Below, piece by piece: positions 1 to 7,836 of a stretch of 33,680 nt of DNA; position 1 is the first letter of the stretch; each line of letters starts with the position of its first letter. A model generated the notes under the pieces. That model was not told the DNA's origin, searched no databases, and was given only the letters and a program-made list of their open reading frames with translations. Position numbers and translations under genes: made by a program. Where the stretch lies: NCBI GenBank assembly GCA_020725405.1, contig DYFB01000002.1, positions 1 to 33,680 on the forward strand. Direction: 5' to 3'. Source of the stretch: Symbiobacterium sp. GTDB taxonomy: Bacteria > Bacillota > Sulfobacillia > UBA995 > UBA9673.

Positions 1-876
1 CGAGATCTCGTCCGGTGAGGCCGGCACGAGAGGCGAGCGGACCCGCGACGAGGAGAGGCGGCCCATCATCTTCAGCCCCTCCTTCACCCGAACGCACCAG
101 TTGGACTTGGGGGGAACGGAGAAGACAGCCTCGGTGATAGGCCACAGGCGATCGTGAATCCGGCGCGCGCGGGCGTAGTCGCCTTGCTTGCAGGCGTCGT
201 AGAGCTCGCAGATGAGAGCGGGCGTCAACGCGGCGTAGACGACGAGGGTCCCGTCACAGCCCGTCAGATAGGTGTGCATCAGGTGCTCGTCGTTGGCGCT
301 GAGGACGGCGAAGTCGGGATGGCGCGCCTTGAGCGTCCGGAAGGCTCTCTCGTAGGCGAGAACCTCCCAACTGGCCTCTTTCACTCCGACGACATTCTCC
401 ATGCCGGCGATCTCCGATAGTGTCTCGAGATCATAGGCGGCGTTCCCCATCCAGGGCGCGTACTGGAAGACGATGATGGGGATGCCGGCCCGGCCTACCT
501 CCTCGAAGAACATCCGGACCGCGCCCGGTGCCCGGCCGATGAGCCAGGCCGCGGGCGGGCAAAGGAGAATGGCGTCGGCTCCCGCGTCCTTCGCGTCTCT
601 GGCCAGGAGCACCGCCTCGGGCGCCGACTGGGCCGAGACCCCCGCGACGACCCTGGCCCGACCGCGGGCGACGGCCACCACCTGCCTGAGGACCTGAACC
701 CGTTCCTCGCGCGTCAAGGCGTCGACTTCACCGGCGTGGGCGTTCGGCACGACCCCGGCGATACCCGGGCAGGAAAGGACGTCCTCGATGTGGGCCTTCA
801 GGGCGCCGAGATCAAGGCGACCCTCCTCGTCGAACGGCGTCACCGTCGCGGCCAGCACACTGCCGATTGCCGTCAT
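1..876 (-). CDS. DapA-family (dihydrodipicolinate synthase/N-acetylneuraminate lyase superfamily) aldolase, C-terminus cut by window edge
   Basis: The frame stays open from an ATG at 876 to base 1, giving 292 residues; the family is usually about 290-310, so only a short tail is missing. The TIM-barrel aldolase signature is clear: the N-terminal ATVTPF strand, a Schiff-base lysine at about residue 166 in GVKEAS, and a tyrosine at about 139 in FQYAP. The canonical DHDPS GTTGE loop is replaced by NAHAGE and the usual arginine after the tyrosine is absent. It is therefore probably not the lysine-biosynthesis enzyme but a pyruvate-dependent aldolase or hydro-lyase on another 2-oxoacid. A GGGAGTGAT ribosome site precedes the ATG. 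The DUF362 gene lies 141 bases upstream on the same strand, so it is probably the last visible gene of the operon that starts with the GntR regulator. Substrate unknown. Confidence 0.87.
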   Translation of the reverse strand, partial: MTAIGSVLAATVTPFDEEGRLDLGALKAHIEDVLSCPGIAGVVPNAHAGEVDALTREERVQVLRQVVAVARGRARVVAGVSAQSAPEAVLLARDAKDAGADAILLCPPAAWLIGRAPGAVRMFFEEVGRAGIPIIVFQYAPWMGNAAYDLETLSEIAGMENVVGVKEASWEVLAYERAFRTLKARHPDFAVLSANDEHLMHTYLTGCDGTLVVYAALTPALICELYDACKQGDYARARRIHDRLWPITEAVFSVPPKSNWCVRVKEGLKMMGRLSSSRVRSPLVPASPDEIS

Positions 877-953
877 GGCTATCACTCCCTGTCTGTTCCT
901 GCTCCATACCTGCGCTTATTCTAAGCAACCCCGGCCCACGCGCCCGCCGGCCC

Positions 954-999
954 GCTGCCACAAGCCGTTCGACGCCGGCCGGCTGCCACTAGCCGTTCG
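954..999. repeat. two 18-bp direct repeats, 28-bp period
   Basis: GCTGCCACAAGCCGTTCG at 954-971 recurs at 982-999 with one mismatch. It lies in the 141-base gap between the DapA-family gene and the DUF362 gene. A 13-base inverted repeat (GCTTA-TTC-TAAGC) sits nearby at 914-926. No function is evident; a regulatory or mRNA-structure role is possible. Confidence 0.5.
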
Positions 1000-1017
1000 C
1001 CCCTGCCGGCGGCCCGG

Positions 1018-2271
1018 CTACCTGATCGGCTTCAGCGGCGCCGCGTGGCCGGTGATCCAGCCCTTATCGCGGAGGTGCCGGAAGGCCGTGGCCTCGGCGT
1101 ACCACTCCAACGGCGGGCAGCCCGGGACGCGCACAATCTTCATGTCTTTCTTGGCGCGCTGGGCGGAGCCAGGCATGAGCCGGCGGCTGAGGAGGTAGCC
1201 CATCCCGGCCCGGATGCCGCAGTTGCCCACCAGCCAGACCTCGTCAGCGTTAAGGACGTCCTCAGCGATGGCCAGGGGTTCGCGGCCGAAGATGCAGGCG
1301 TACTTCACGTCAGGTTCGACCTCAATGGGGATGGCCTTCACCCGGGGCTTGCAGCCCGGGCACACGCCACCCACGTAGCTCTGGACGTTGGGGGCGGGGT
1401 GGACCGCGCTGAGAACCGGGCGGGCGAAGTAGGTCTTGACCGCATCGATGGAGCGCCCGACCACCCTGATGCACTGGAGGTCGGCGCAGCCGAGCCCCTG
1501 CTTGGCGGCGATCTGAGTCGAGGCCGGTTCCATCGGGTCGCAGCCCATGATTGCGGCGCAAACGGCGTCGACGGCCACGATATCGCTTCCACCAACGATC
1601 AGGTCGCTCCTGACCGCGTCGCCAGCGTGCGGCCCGTAGCCCTCCATCGCCACCGACCCGTCGACGATGTGCAGGGCGGGCTTGACGACCTTGGCGATGT
1701 CGCAGAGAAGGTAGGCGAGGTCGAATTCACGGTGGAGGAGCTTCCTGTGCTCGAAGGGGATGCAGCCCAGCAGGTTCTTGATGGCCAGGGTGAGGTTCAT
1801 GATAAAGCTGGTCTTCATCTTGGGCACATTGATGATTGTGTCGGCCTCGAGTACGGAGCGCGGGAGGGAAACGGTCCTGACGGCCACCGCACCGGGTACC
1901 TTCACTATCTCCCGGGGTTCGGCGTCGAAGAACGTGACCTCTCCGCCCTTCTGCCTGACAACGTCCTCGACCCCCGTGAACCTGAAGGCGTCTTCGGCCT
2001 TCACGCCCCAGACGGGGGCCTCCCCTACCACGACGCTCCTGGCCCCGCGCCTCAGCAGCTCTTCGACCAGAGCTCCGATGACCAGGGGGTTGGTGGTTTC
2101 CGGGCTGACCGAGTGGGGGACGGGGAGGGCCAGATTGGGCTTGAGCAGAACCCTACCCATCCGGCTGAAGTCAAGTCCGGCCTCGGCCAGAAGGTCCAGG
2201 CACTCGCGCACGGCCCGCTCCGCGTCGGCTTCCCTGACAATCGCGACGACACTCTGCTTGTCTCTAGTCAC
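1018..2271 (-). CDS. DUF362 domain-containing protein (putative iron-sulfur protein)
   Basis: This 417-residue protein matches the DUF362 family in its overall pattern. It opens with a VVAIVREADAERAV segment, followed by the LLKPNLALP stretch, VVGEAPVWG, and an INVPKMKTSFIMNLTLAIKN core. The C-terminal part carries a CPGCKP cysteine pair and further cysteines (ACIFGREP, VGNCGIRAG, VPGCPPLEW) that could bind metal or an Fe-S cluster. The GTG start at 2271 is preceded by AGGAGGTGA, which lies inside the end of metF; the two genes overlap by 8 bases, so they are probably translationally coupled. DUF362 proteins are poorly characterised, and many are ferredoxin-like or linked to anaerobic catabolism. 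Its place behind metV-metF suggests a role in the same one-carbon or redox process, but this is inference. Confidence 0.85.
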   Translation of the reverse strand: MTRDKQSVVAIVREADAERAVRECLDLLAEAGLDFSRMGRVLLKPNLALPVPHSVSPETTNPLVIGALVEELLRRGARSVVVGEAPVWGVKAEDAFRFTGVEDVVRQKGGEVTFFDAEPREIVKVPGAVAVRTVSLPRSVLEADTIINVPKMKTSFIMNLTLAIKNLLGCIPFEHRKLLHREFDLAYLLCDIAKVVKPALHIVDGSVAMEGYGPHAGDAVRSDLIVGGSDIVAVDAVCAAIMGCDPMEPASTQIAAKQGLGCADLQCIRVVGRSIDAVKTYFARPVLSAVHPAPNVQSYVGGVCPGCKPRVKAIPIEVEPDVKYACIFGREPLAIAEDVLNADEVWLVGNCGIRAGMGYLLSRRLMPGSAQRAKKDMKIVRVPGCPPLEWYAEATAFRHLRDKGWITGHAAPLKPIR

Positions 2272-3181
2272 CGGAGGTCACCTCCTCGTCGGACTCGGCC
2301 CGGGCGGTGGGCGCCAGGCCGGCCCCCTGCAGAGCCTCCGGGATCAGCTCTTCCCAACCGAAGGCCATGAAGTGCAGCCCCTGGACCAAATCGGCCAGGT
2401 CCCGCACTGTCTCCGAAGCGATGGCGAGCGACTCCCTCCGGACGTCGGCGGCGGTCTCGAGCCGCCTCAGCATCGATTCAGGCACCCGGGTTCCCCTGGC
2501 GATGGACTCCAGGCGACGGGCCATTCCGGCCGACTTGAGGAACACGACTCCAAGCAGGATGGGCACACCCAGGCGCCCGGCCCGCTTGAGGAAAGAGCGG
2601 GCCCGCCCGGCGTCGAAGACCGCCTGGCTCTGGAAGAACTGGGCGCCCGCGCTGATCTTCTTCTCCATCTTGAACAGCTCGAGTTCGGGGTCTTGGGGAT
2701 CGAGGTTGCACGCCGCTCCCTTGAAGAAGGTGGGCGCCCCCTGAAGGTCCCCGCCCGCCAGGTCGGTCCCCCGCTCGAGGCAACTGGCCGCGCTCAGCAG
2801 GAGCGGCGCATCGAGGTCGAATACCGGCCGGGCCTGGGGGTGGTCGCCGAGCGCCGTGTGATCACCGGTCAGGGCCAAGATGTTCTCGATGCCCAGGGCG
2901 TGGGCGCCGAGAAGGTCCGACTGCAGGGCGATGCGGTTGCGGTCTCGGCAGGTCACTTGGAGAATCGGCTCGATCCCCGAGCGGAGGAGCAGCGCGCAGC
3001 CCGCGAGGGAGCTCATCCGCATCACCGAACCCTGCTGGTCGGTGACGTTGGCGGCATGGGCGTAGCCCTTGGACTCCACACCCTTGCTGATGAAGCGCTT
3101 GACGTCCGACCCTTTGGGGGGCTGGAGTTCCACTGTTATGGCGTACTCTCGGCGCGCCAGTCGTTGTCTCAGAGTCGTCAT
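2264..3181 (-). CDS. metF: methylenetetrahydrofolate reductase, MetF family
   Basis: The 305-residue product is an MTHFR-type TIM barrel. It has an early VELQPPKG segment whose Glu18 matches the conserved catalytic glutamate, the NILALTGDH motif, and FFQSQAVFD (family FF-TQ--FD). It interconverts 5,10-methylene-THF and 5-methyl-THF using FAD. The ATG at 3181 is chosen because it overlaps the stop of the upstream metV gene as ATGA and begins the conserved domain; the reading frame extends further upstream only as an overlap with metV. The metV-metF pairing is typical of acetogens and other anaerobes, where MetF works in complex with the zinc/Fe-S protein MetV. Here the pair sits behind a symporter and an HMGL-like gene, which hints at catabolic oxidation of methyl-THF rather than methionine synthesis. 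That direction is inferred. Confidence 0.9.
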   Translation of the reverse strand: MTTLRQRLARREYAITVELQPPKGSDVKRFISKGVESKGYAHAANVTDQQGSVMRMSSLAGCALLLRSGIEPILQVTCRDRNRIALQSDLLGAHALGIENILALTGDHTALGDHPQARPVFDLDAPLLLSAASCLERGTDLAGGDLQGAPTFFKGAACNLDPQDPELELFKMEKKISAGAQFFQSQAVFDAGRARSFLKRAGRLGVPILLGVVFLKSAGMARRLESIARGTRVPESMLRRLETAADVRRESLAIASETVRDLADLVQGLHFMAFGWEELIPEALQGAGLAPTARAESDEEVTSGD

Positions 3182-3864
3182 CGGCCCGACTCGCCTCCTC
3201 GCAGCGCCGCGATGGCGGTGAGCAGCTCCTCGGAGGGCCGGCGCCGCGAGTGGTCGGCCGCCGGGATGAGGGCCTTGAGGCTGTCCAGCCTCCCTGAAGC
3301 CCTGAGCCGCTCGACAATCCGGGCCCAGCCGCACGAGAGGAGTTCCGGATTGACCTCGCAGCGGCCGTCCACGGAGCCACCGCACGGCCCGTTGCGGAGT
3401 CCCTTGGCGCAGGCGGTCACGGGACAGATGCCAGCGGTGAGCCCGAGCAGGCACTCGCCGCACTCGGCGCAGGACTCGAAGGCCCAGGCCTGACCTACCC
3501 GGCCTCCAGGCGAGAAGGTGTCAAGGGCCGGGACGACCGGCTTGTCGACAAGGCCGGCCACCACCTGCACTCCCACGCCGCAGGCAACCACCAGCACGGC
3601 GTCGGCCCTGGCGAGCTCCGGCGCCAGGCGGTCGAGCCAGAGGCGGTCGTGCGTGGCCTCGCAGGCGAGGTCGATCAGGGCCTCCGCCACGACGGTCCGC
3701 CCGAGTTCGGCCAGGGTCTGCTGGTAACGGTAGAGCCCTTCGACTCCGCCGTTGCCGAAGCAGTTCTCACAACCGTTGCAGCCCAGGACGAACACGCTAG
3801 GACGCTCCTCGAGAAGCGCCGACAGCTCGTCAAGCGGTTTCGGGCGGGTGAACATCAGGGGCAT
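3178..3864 (-). CDS. metV: methylenetetrahydrofolate reductase C-terminal-domain protein (MetV-like)
   Basis: This 228-residue cysteine-rich protein matches the MTHFR C-terminal family (MetV). The N-terminal half has VLGCNGCENCFGNGG (Cys29, 32, 35) followed by a Rossmann-like segment with LVVACGVG. The C-terminal half has a second cluster (Cys132, 135, 138, 147, 152, 161, 169) ending in LRNGPCGG. In the acetogen MetFV complex this subunit binds metal/Fe-S and supports MetF electron transfer. The ATG at 3864 follows a GGGAGGGAT ribosome site, and the gene overlaps metF by ATGA, so the two subunits should be made in equal amounts. A GC-rich hairpin (3881-3911) sits immediately 5' of the ribosome site. 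Confidence 0.85.
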   Translation of the reverse strand: MPLMFTRPKPLDELSALLEERPSVFVLGCNGCENCFGNGGVEGLYRYQQTLAELGRTVVAEALIDLACEATHDRLWLDRLAPELARADAVLVVACGVGVQVVAGLVDKPVVPALDTFSPGGRVGQAWAFESCAECGECLLGLTAGICPVTACAKGLRNGPCGGSVDGRCEVNPELLSCGWARIVERLRASGRLDSLKALIPAADHSRRRPSEELLTAIAALRGGESGR

Positions 3865-3880
3865 CGTGATCCCTCCCAGG

Positions 3881-3911
3881 GGGGGGCCCTAGCGCGGGGC
3901 CGGGGCCCCCC
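3881..3911 (-). promoter_or_regulatory. GC-only stem-loop between symporter gene and metV
   Basis: Perfect 9-bp arms GGGGGGCCC (3881-3889) and GGGCCCCCC (3903-3911) enclose a 13-base loop. There is no T-tract, so it is not a classical intrinsic terminator. In the minus-strand transcript it ends just before the metV ribosome site (complement of CCCTCCC at 3871-3877). It could therefore act as an RNA-stability or expression-tuning element between the symporter and the enzyme genes. Role inferred. Confidence 0.45.
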
Positions 3912-3972
3912 GACACTGCAGCACAACCCTTGACCAGGCGGCCTAGGCGGCGCGTTCGCCGCTCGGCGCTCC

Positions 3973-5439
3973 CTAGTCGGCTGCGCTCACCGACACGTCC
4001 CGCTTGACGCTGAGCGACTTGGAGGTCGCCAGACTCACCAGCCAAGTAGCGAGCAGGGCGGCCGGGAAGGCGAAGAACGCCTCCCGGACGGCGGGGTAAT
4101 ACGGGGAGTAGAGCATCCAGCCGACCGAACCCAGGCAGCCGGTGACCATGCCCGCCAGGCCGCCCCAGTGGGTGGTGCCCCTCCAGTAGAGCGTGAGGAG
4201 CAGGGAGGCCGCGAAGCTCATGCCCAGGGTGCCGAAGGCGAACATGGCGAAGTAGAGGATGCTCTTGATCTTGATCGCCCCGATGATGAAGGCGATGATG
4301 ACCGTGCCCACGGTGACGACCCGGCCGATGGCCAGGTCCTTACCCTCGGGCAGGTCGGGCACGAAGATCCGCCTGATGATGTTCTGGGTGATGGCACCGG
4401 TTATGAGCATCACGAAGGAGTCGACGCTCGACATGATCGCCGCCAGGACGGCCGCCATCATAATGCCGGCTATCACCGGGTTGAGGTAGGTCACGGCCCA
4501 GGTCGCAAAGGCCTGTTCGGGGTTGCCGATGGTGGGGAGAACCACCCTGAGGCAGAGGCCGATGATGACGGGGCAGGTCATCCGAGCGGTCTCCAGGAAA
4601 ACGTTGATGACCATGGCCGCGCTCAGGCCCTTCTCGCTCTTGATCGACATGAACCGGGTCACGATGCCCGGGAAGCCGAAGTAGGAACTGGCGATGGCGA
4701 AGTAGCCCAGGACGAACATCGCCAGGACGTAGCCCGTCTTCCCGCCCGTCCAGGTGAGGAGGACCGGGTTGATGTCCTTAAGCTGGGTCACGAGAGCACC
4801 CCAGCCGCCGATATGACCGAGAAGGACTATGGGGGTGAAGAAGAGGGCCAGAAGCACGATCAGTCCCTGGAACGTGTCGGTCCAGACGACCGAACGATAG
4901 CCCCCGAGGAAGCAGTAAAGCAGCATGCCGAAGGAGACGATGGCGATGGCCGTGACGTAGTTGAGCTTGAAGGCCGCCTCCATCGTGATGCCGGCCGCGA
5001 CGACGTTGGTCCCGATGTAGGCCAGGTGCAGAATGATGATAATGAGGCTGCCGACGATCCTGATCAGGTGATACGGGTCACCCAGCCGCTGGGCGAGGAA
5101 GTCGTCGACGGTGAGGCCCCCGACCTGCTGCGACTGGCGCCTGAGGAGCGGAGCCACGAAGCGGTAGGAGAGAAGGGCCATCAGGGGCAGGGTGAGAGCG
5201 TACCACAGGGCGGAGATGCCCATCAGGTAGCCGGCGGCCACCCAGCCGGTGAAGACCCAACCGGTAGCGCCGGTGTTCACCGCGCTGAAGGCGGTGGCCA
5301 GGGGGCTCACCTGACGGCCGGCGAGCAGGTAGTCCTCGAGGTTCTTGTCCTGCTTCTTGATGTAAACTTTGAAAGCATGGACGAACATGACGGCGAGGTA
5401 GATAAAGAACACTAGGAGCATTATCTGGTGGTTGCTCAC
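3973..5439 (-). CDS. sodium:solute symporter (SSS/PutP family)
   Basis: A 488-residue, highly hydrophobic protein with about 13 predicted membrane segments. It carries SSS hallmarks: LEDYLLAGRQVSPLATAFSA near the first helices, NTGATGWVFTGWVAAGYL, and the LGGYRSVVWTDTFQG sequence between TM5 and TM6. It should import a small organic solute with Na+ at the cytoplasmic membrane. The family covers proline, pantothenate, carboxylates and sugars, and I cannot assign the substrate. The GTG at 5439 is preceded by GGGGTGAT. Just upstream (5464-5562) is a tiny membrane-peptide gene, an arrangement known for some SSS transporters with small accessory subunits. The flanking HMGL-like and MetVF genes suggest the solute feeds the pathway encoded by this operon. 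Confidence 0.9.
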   Translation of the reverse strand: MSNHQIMLLVFFIYLAVMFVHAFKVYIKKQDKNLEDYLLAGRQVSPLATAFSAVNTGATGWVFTGWVAAGYLMGISALWYALTLPLMALLSYRFVAPLLRRQSQQVGGLTVDDFLAQRLGDPYHLIRIVGSLIIIILHLAYIGTNVVAAGITMEAAFKLNYVTAIAIVSFGMLLYCFLGGYRSVVWTDTFQGLIVLLALFFTPIVLLGHIGGWGALVTQLKDINPVLLTWTGGKTGYVLAMFVLGYFAIASSYFGFPGIVTRFMSIKSEKGLSAAMVINVFLETARMTCPVIIGLCLRVVLPTIGNPEQAFATWAVTYLNPVIAGIMMAAVLAAIMSSVDSFVMLITGAITQNIIRRIFVPDLPEGKDLAIGRVVTVGTVIIAFIIGAIKIKSILYFAMFAFGTLGMSFAASLLLTLYWRGTTHWGGLAGMVTGCLGSVGWMLYSPYYPAVREAFFAFPAALLATWLVSLATSKSLSVKRDVSVSAAD

Positions 5440-5463
5440 TTGTTCATCACCCCGTTTCGGCGA

Positions 5464-5562
5464 TTACCCTCTGCCCACGCGCGTATCGCGGGCGTAGAAA
5501 ACCAGTGACAGCAAGAACGGGCACATGACCAGGAACATCAGAACCTTGCTGCCGAAGTCCAA
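5464..5562 (-). CDS. 32-residue single-span membrane peptide, probable symporter accessory protein
   Basis: A TTG at 5562 opens a 33-codon frame ending in TAA at 5464. A very strong ribosome site (AGGAGGGGAG) stands 4 bases before the TTG. The product begins MDFGSKVLMFLVM and continues CPFLLSLVF, then YARDTRVGRG: one hydrophobic helix of about 17 residues followed by a basic tail. It lies 24 bases before the symporter gene and 30 bases after the HMGL-like gene, all on the same strand. Small peptides encoded immediately upstream of SSS symporters are known in bacteria and are annotated as small accessory subunits. Ribosome site, hydropathy and position together support a real gene; the function is inferred from position. 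Confidence 0.72.
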   Translation of the reverse strand: MDFGSKVLMFLVMCPFLLSLVFYARDTRVGRG

Positions 5563-5592
5563 CGTACTCCCCTCCTCTCGTACTCCTGCCGG

Positions 5593-6858
5593 TCATCGAC
5601 TGGCTATCACCCTAGATGCTTTGCTTGGTGAAACCCCACGACTCCGACCGAAGCCGAGCTCCTCGACCAACCGGATGAACTCGCCCGGCTCGATCAGGCC
5701 CTTGCGCTCGTAGCCGCGGTCCTTGATCCGCGAGAGAAGCACCTGCCGCTCGTCCTCGGTAAGGTCGAGCCCCAGGCGCCGGCACCAGATATCGACATTG
5801 GCCAGACCGCTCATCTTGCCGAGGAGCACTTCGACTCCCGGATGACCGACCAGCTCGGGCCGGTAGGGGAAGAGCTCCGTCAGGTCCTCCTCGCCGCATT
5901 GCTCGTACCAGCCGGCGATGATACCGGAAGTGATGTCGAAGATGCGGTCGCCGACCACGCTGCGGTTGGTCGGCACGCGGTGAGGGGCCACCTGCTGGAC
6001 GTAGCGGGAGATGGAGTGGAATTTGGTGGTGTCGATGCCGAGGTCCACGCCGTAAAGAGTGAGAAGGGCCAGCGTCAGGTCCTCGTACGGAGTGTTGCCG
6101 GCCCTCTCGCCGATGGCCGAGACCGTCGTGTGGGCCACCTCGGCGCCGGCGGCCAGAGCCATGATGGTGTTGGCCACCGAGAGCCGGAAGTCGTCATGGA
6201 AATGGACCTCCAGGGGCTTGTTGATTCGCTCCTTGATCCGCCTGACATAACTGCCCACCGCGTGGGGACCCAGGACCCCGAAGGTGTCGACCAGGGTGAC
6301 CGCATCGGCGTGTCCGTGACGGATGACCTGCTCGAAGAGGTTGATGACCCAATCGATATCGGCCCGTGAGGAGTCAATAGGGAAGAAGACGGTCCTGAGC
6401 CCCAGTTCGCCCGCCAGGGCTGAGGCCTCAATCGAGAGGTCCAAGGCCTTCTCAAGCGACCACCCGTAGGCCTTCTGGACGATGTGCTCGCTGGCGGGTA
6501 TTTCGATGGTCACGCCGCTGGCGCCGACATCGGCGGCTTTCCGGATGTCTTCAACGATGCAGCGGGCGAAGGCAAAGACCTCAATGTGCTGGCCCACGCG
6601 TCTGACGATTTCGCGCAGGGCCGCCTCGTCTTCGGGGTGAACGGCCGGCATCCCGGCTTCCAGGCGATGGACGCCGGCCTCGGCCAGCATCTCGGCCAGG
6701 CGGATTTTCTCGTCCTTCTTGAAGGAGACGCCGGCCTGCTGCTCGCCATCCCGCAGGGAGACATCGTGAAGCATGATCTTCGGGGGAAAGGTGAGAGCCA
6801 CGTCTGAACATCTGTTCCAAGGGCTCGTGAACCAGTCCCGCGTCTTGTGCCCCGTCAT
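5593..6858 (-). CDS. HMGL-like / isopropylmalate-homocitrate synthase family enzyme
   Basis: This 421-residue protein has the DRE-TIM metallolyase fold. It shows MLHDVSLRDGEQQAGVSF (the DxSLRDGEQ motif, residues about 30-45), metal-ligand histidines in EVHFHDDFRLSVANT, and the GERAGNTPYEDL motif. The length fits the catalytic barrel plus a short linker, without the LeuA allosteric domain. Members condense acetyl-CoA with 2-oxoacids or cleave such products; candidates include homocitrate, citramalate or Re-citrate synthase and HMG-CoA lyase-like activities. ATG 6858 is preferred over a start 25 codons upstream because GGAGG precedes it by 8 bases. It lies between the GntR gene (61 bases upstream) and a transporter, which points to catabolism rather than leucine synthesis. 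Exact substrate unresolved. Confidence 0.82.
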   Translation of the reverse strand: MTGHKTRDWFTSPWNRCSDVALTFPPKIMLHDVSLRDGEQQAGVSFKKDEKIRLAEMLAEAGVHRLEAGMPAVHPEDEAALREIVRRVGQHIEVFAFARCIVEDIRKAADVGASGVTIEIPASEHIVQKAYGWSLEKALDLSIEASALAGELGLRTVFFPIDSSRADIDWVINLFEQVIRHGHADAVTLVDTFGVLGPHAVGSYVRRIKERINKPLEVHFHDDFRLSVANTIMALAAGAEVAHTTVSAIGERAGNTPYEDLTLALLTLYGVDLGIDTTKFHSISRYVQQVAPHRVPTNRSVVGDRIFDITSGIIAGWYEQCGEEDLTELFPYRPELVGHPGVEVLLGKMSGLANVDIWCRRLGLDLTEDERQVLLSRIKDRGYERKGLIEPGEFIRLVEELGFGRSRGVSPSKASRVIASR

Positions 6859-6919
6859 GAGTCGGTCCTCCAATACCTCACGAGCGCTGTTGTCTTGAGC
6901 GATGGTCTCACGGAGCGGC

Positions 6920-7651
6920 TCACAAGCCCTCAACCCTGGCGACGGAAGACGCGGCGATGCGGAGAGCCGCGGTCCGGACGCGGTCGATGTGCTCGCCCAT
7001 CACCGCCGCCGCAAAGGCATGGTCGCGCCTGGCTATGGCTTCCGCTATCCGCTCATGGTCACCGGCAACCTGGGCCCGGATCCCAGGCAGGTTGATGGTC
7101 AGTTCCCGGCTCTCTCGGAGAAGGTTGCTGATGCTGGCCATCATGGTCCTCAGCACCGGGTTGGCCGCCGCCTCGATGACCAGGGAGTGCAGCTCGAGGT
7201 CGAGTTCCAGGAACCGCTCCGCGTCATCGATAGCCTCCAGGGCTTTGGCTGCGCACTCGCGCATCCGGCTCACCTGCTCCTCGCTGGCTCGCTTGGCGGC
7301 CAGCGAGGCGGTGGAGACTTCCAGGAAGCGCCGGGCCTCGAACAGGTCGCTCAGGGTGATTCCCCCCACTGAGAGCAGAACGTCGTACGCATCGACAAGA
7401 GTCTCCTCGTCAACGACCCGCACGTAGGTGCCGTCGCCGTGGCGGACTTCGAGGATGCGGAGGAGCTGGAGCGCCCGGAGCGCCTCCCTTATCACCGGCC
7501 GGCCGACGCCCATCTGGGCGGCGAGGTCCCGTTCGGAGGGAAGCTTGTCCCCAGCTTTGAGCTGGCCGTTCTTGATGGCGACAGTAATCTGGCGGATGAC
7601 CTTGTGAGCTAAGAGGTCTCGGGTGATGGGGTCGAACTGGACCGCCTTCAC
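6920..7651 (-). CDS. FadR-family (GntR superfamily) transcriptional regulator
   Basis: A 243-residue regulator with an N-terminal winged helix-turn-helix at about residues 12-78, containing the GntR signature LPSERDLAAQMGVGRPVIRE. It is followed by an all-helical FCD ligand domain (about 95-230) with the acidic and histidine residues typical of metal/carboxylate-binding FadR members. The GTG start at 7651 is set by AAGGAGGAGG seven bases before it; longer in-frame extensions run into a GC-rich repetitive intergenic region and lack a ribosome site. A near-perfect palindrome with the FadR-type TGGT-N3-ACCA core lies 23-52 bases upstream, so autoregulation is likely. Control of the downstream minus-strand operon and of the divergent glcDF-like genes is also likely. 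Ligand unknown; FadR-type proteins commonly sense 2-hydroxyacids, 2-oxoacids or other carboxylates. Confidence 0.92.
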   Translation of the reverse strand: MKAVQFDPITRDLLAHKVIRQITVAIKNGQLKAGDKLPSERDLAAQMGVGRPVIREALRALQLLRILEVRHGDGTYVRVVDEETLVDAYDVLLSVGGITLSDLFEARRFLEVSTASLAAKRASEEQVSRMRECAAKALEAIDDAERFLELDLELHSLVIEAAANPVLRTMMASISNLLRESRELTINLPGIRAQVAGDHERIAEAIARRDHAFAAAVMGEHIDRVRTAALRIAASSVARVEGL

Positions 7652-7673
7652 GAATAGGCCTCCTCCTTGCCTT

Positions 7674-7703
7674 ATATGGTCACTGGTCTTACCAGTGCCA
7701 TAT
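7674..7703. promoter_or_regulatory. FadR-type GntR operator palindrome
   Basis: The core CACTGGT-CTT-ACCAGTG (7681-7697) is a perfect 7+3+7 inverted repeat containing TGGT-N3-ACCA, the consensus recognised by many FadR-subfamily regulators. Flanking ATATGG/CCATAT extends the symmetry to 30 bases with one extra T on the left. It sits just ahead of the GntR ribosome site and between two divergent transcription units, which suits autoregulation and control of both sides. Confidence 0.8.
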
Positions 7704-7771
7704 CTTTCGGGCCAACCGGCGGGAATCCTTCTGGCCGTGGAGAAATCCTCCGCGAGGAGCAGGCCGGTGCG

Positions 7772-7836
7772 GGCCGGCGTGACCGACCGGCGTGACCGAC
7801 CGGCGTAACCGATCGGCGTGACCGATCGGCGCAACT
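7772..7836. repeat. five tandem 13-bp repeats
   Basis: Units start at 7772, 7785, 7798, 7811 and 7824 and follow GRYCGGCGTRACC; the last unit is the most diverged. The array is noncoding, between the FadR-type operator and the glcD-like start. It could be a multi-site protein-binding array or a product of replication slippage. Confidence 0.8.

Noticed and set aside
914-926. Small inverted repeat GCTTA-TTC-TAAGC considered as a second GntR operator or a terminator
   Set aside because: It lacks the TGGT-N3-ACCA core and any T-tract, and is too short to support either call.
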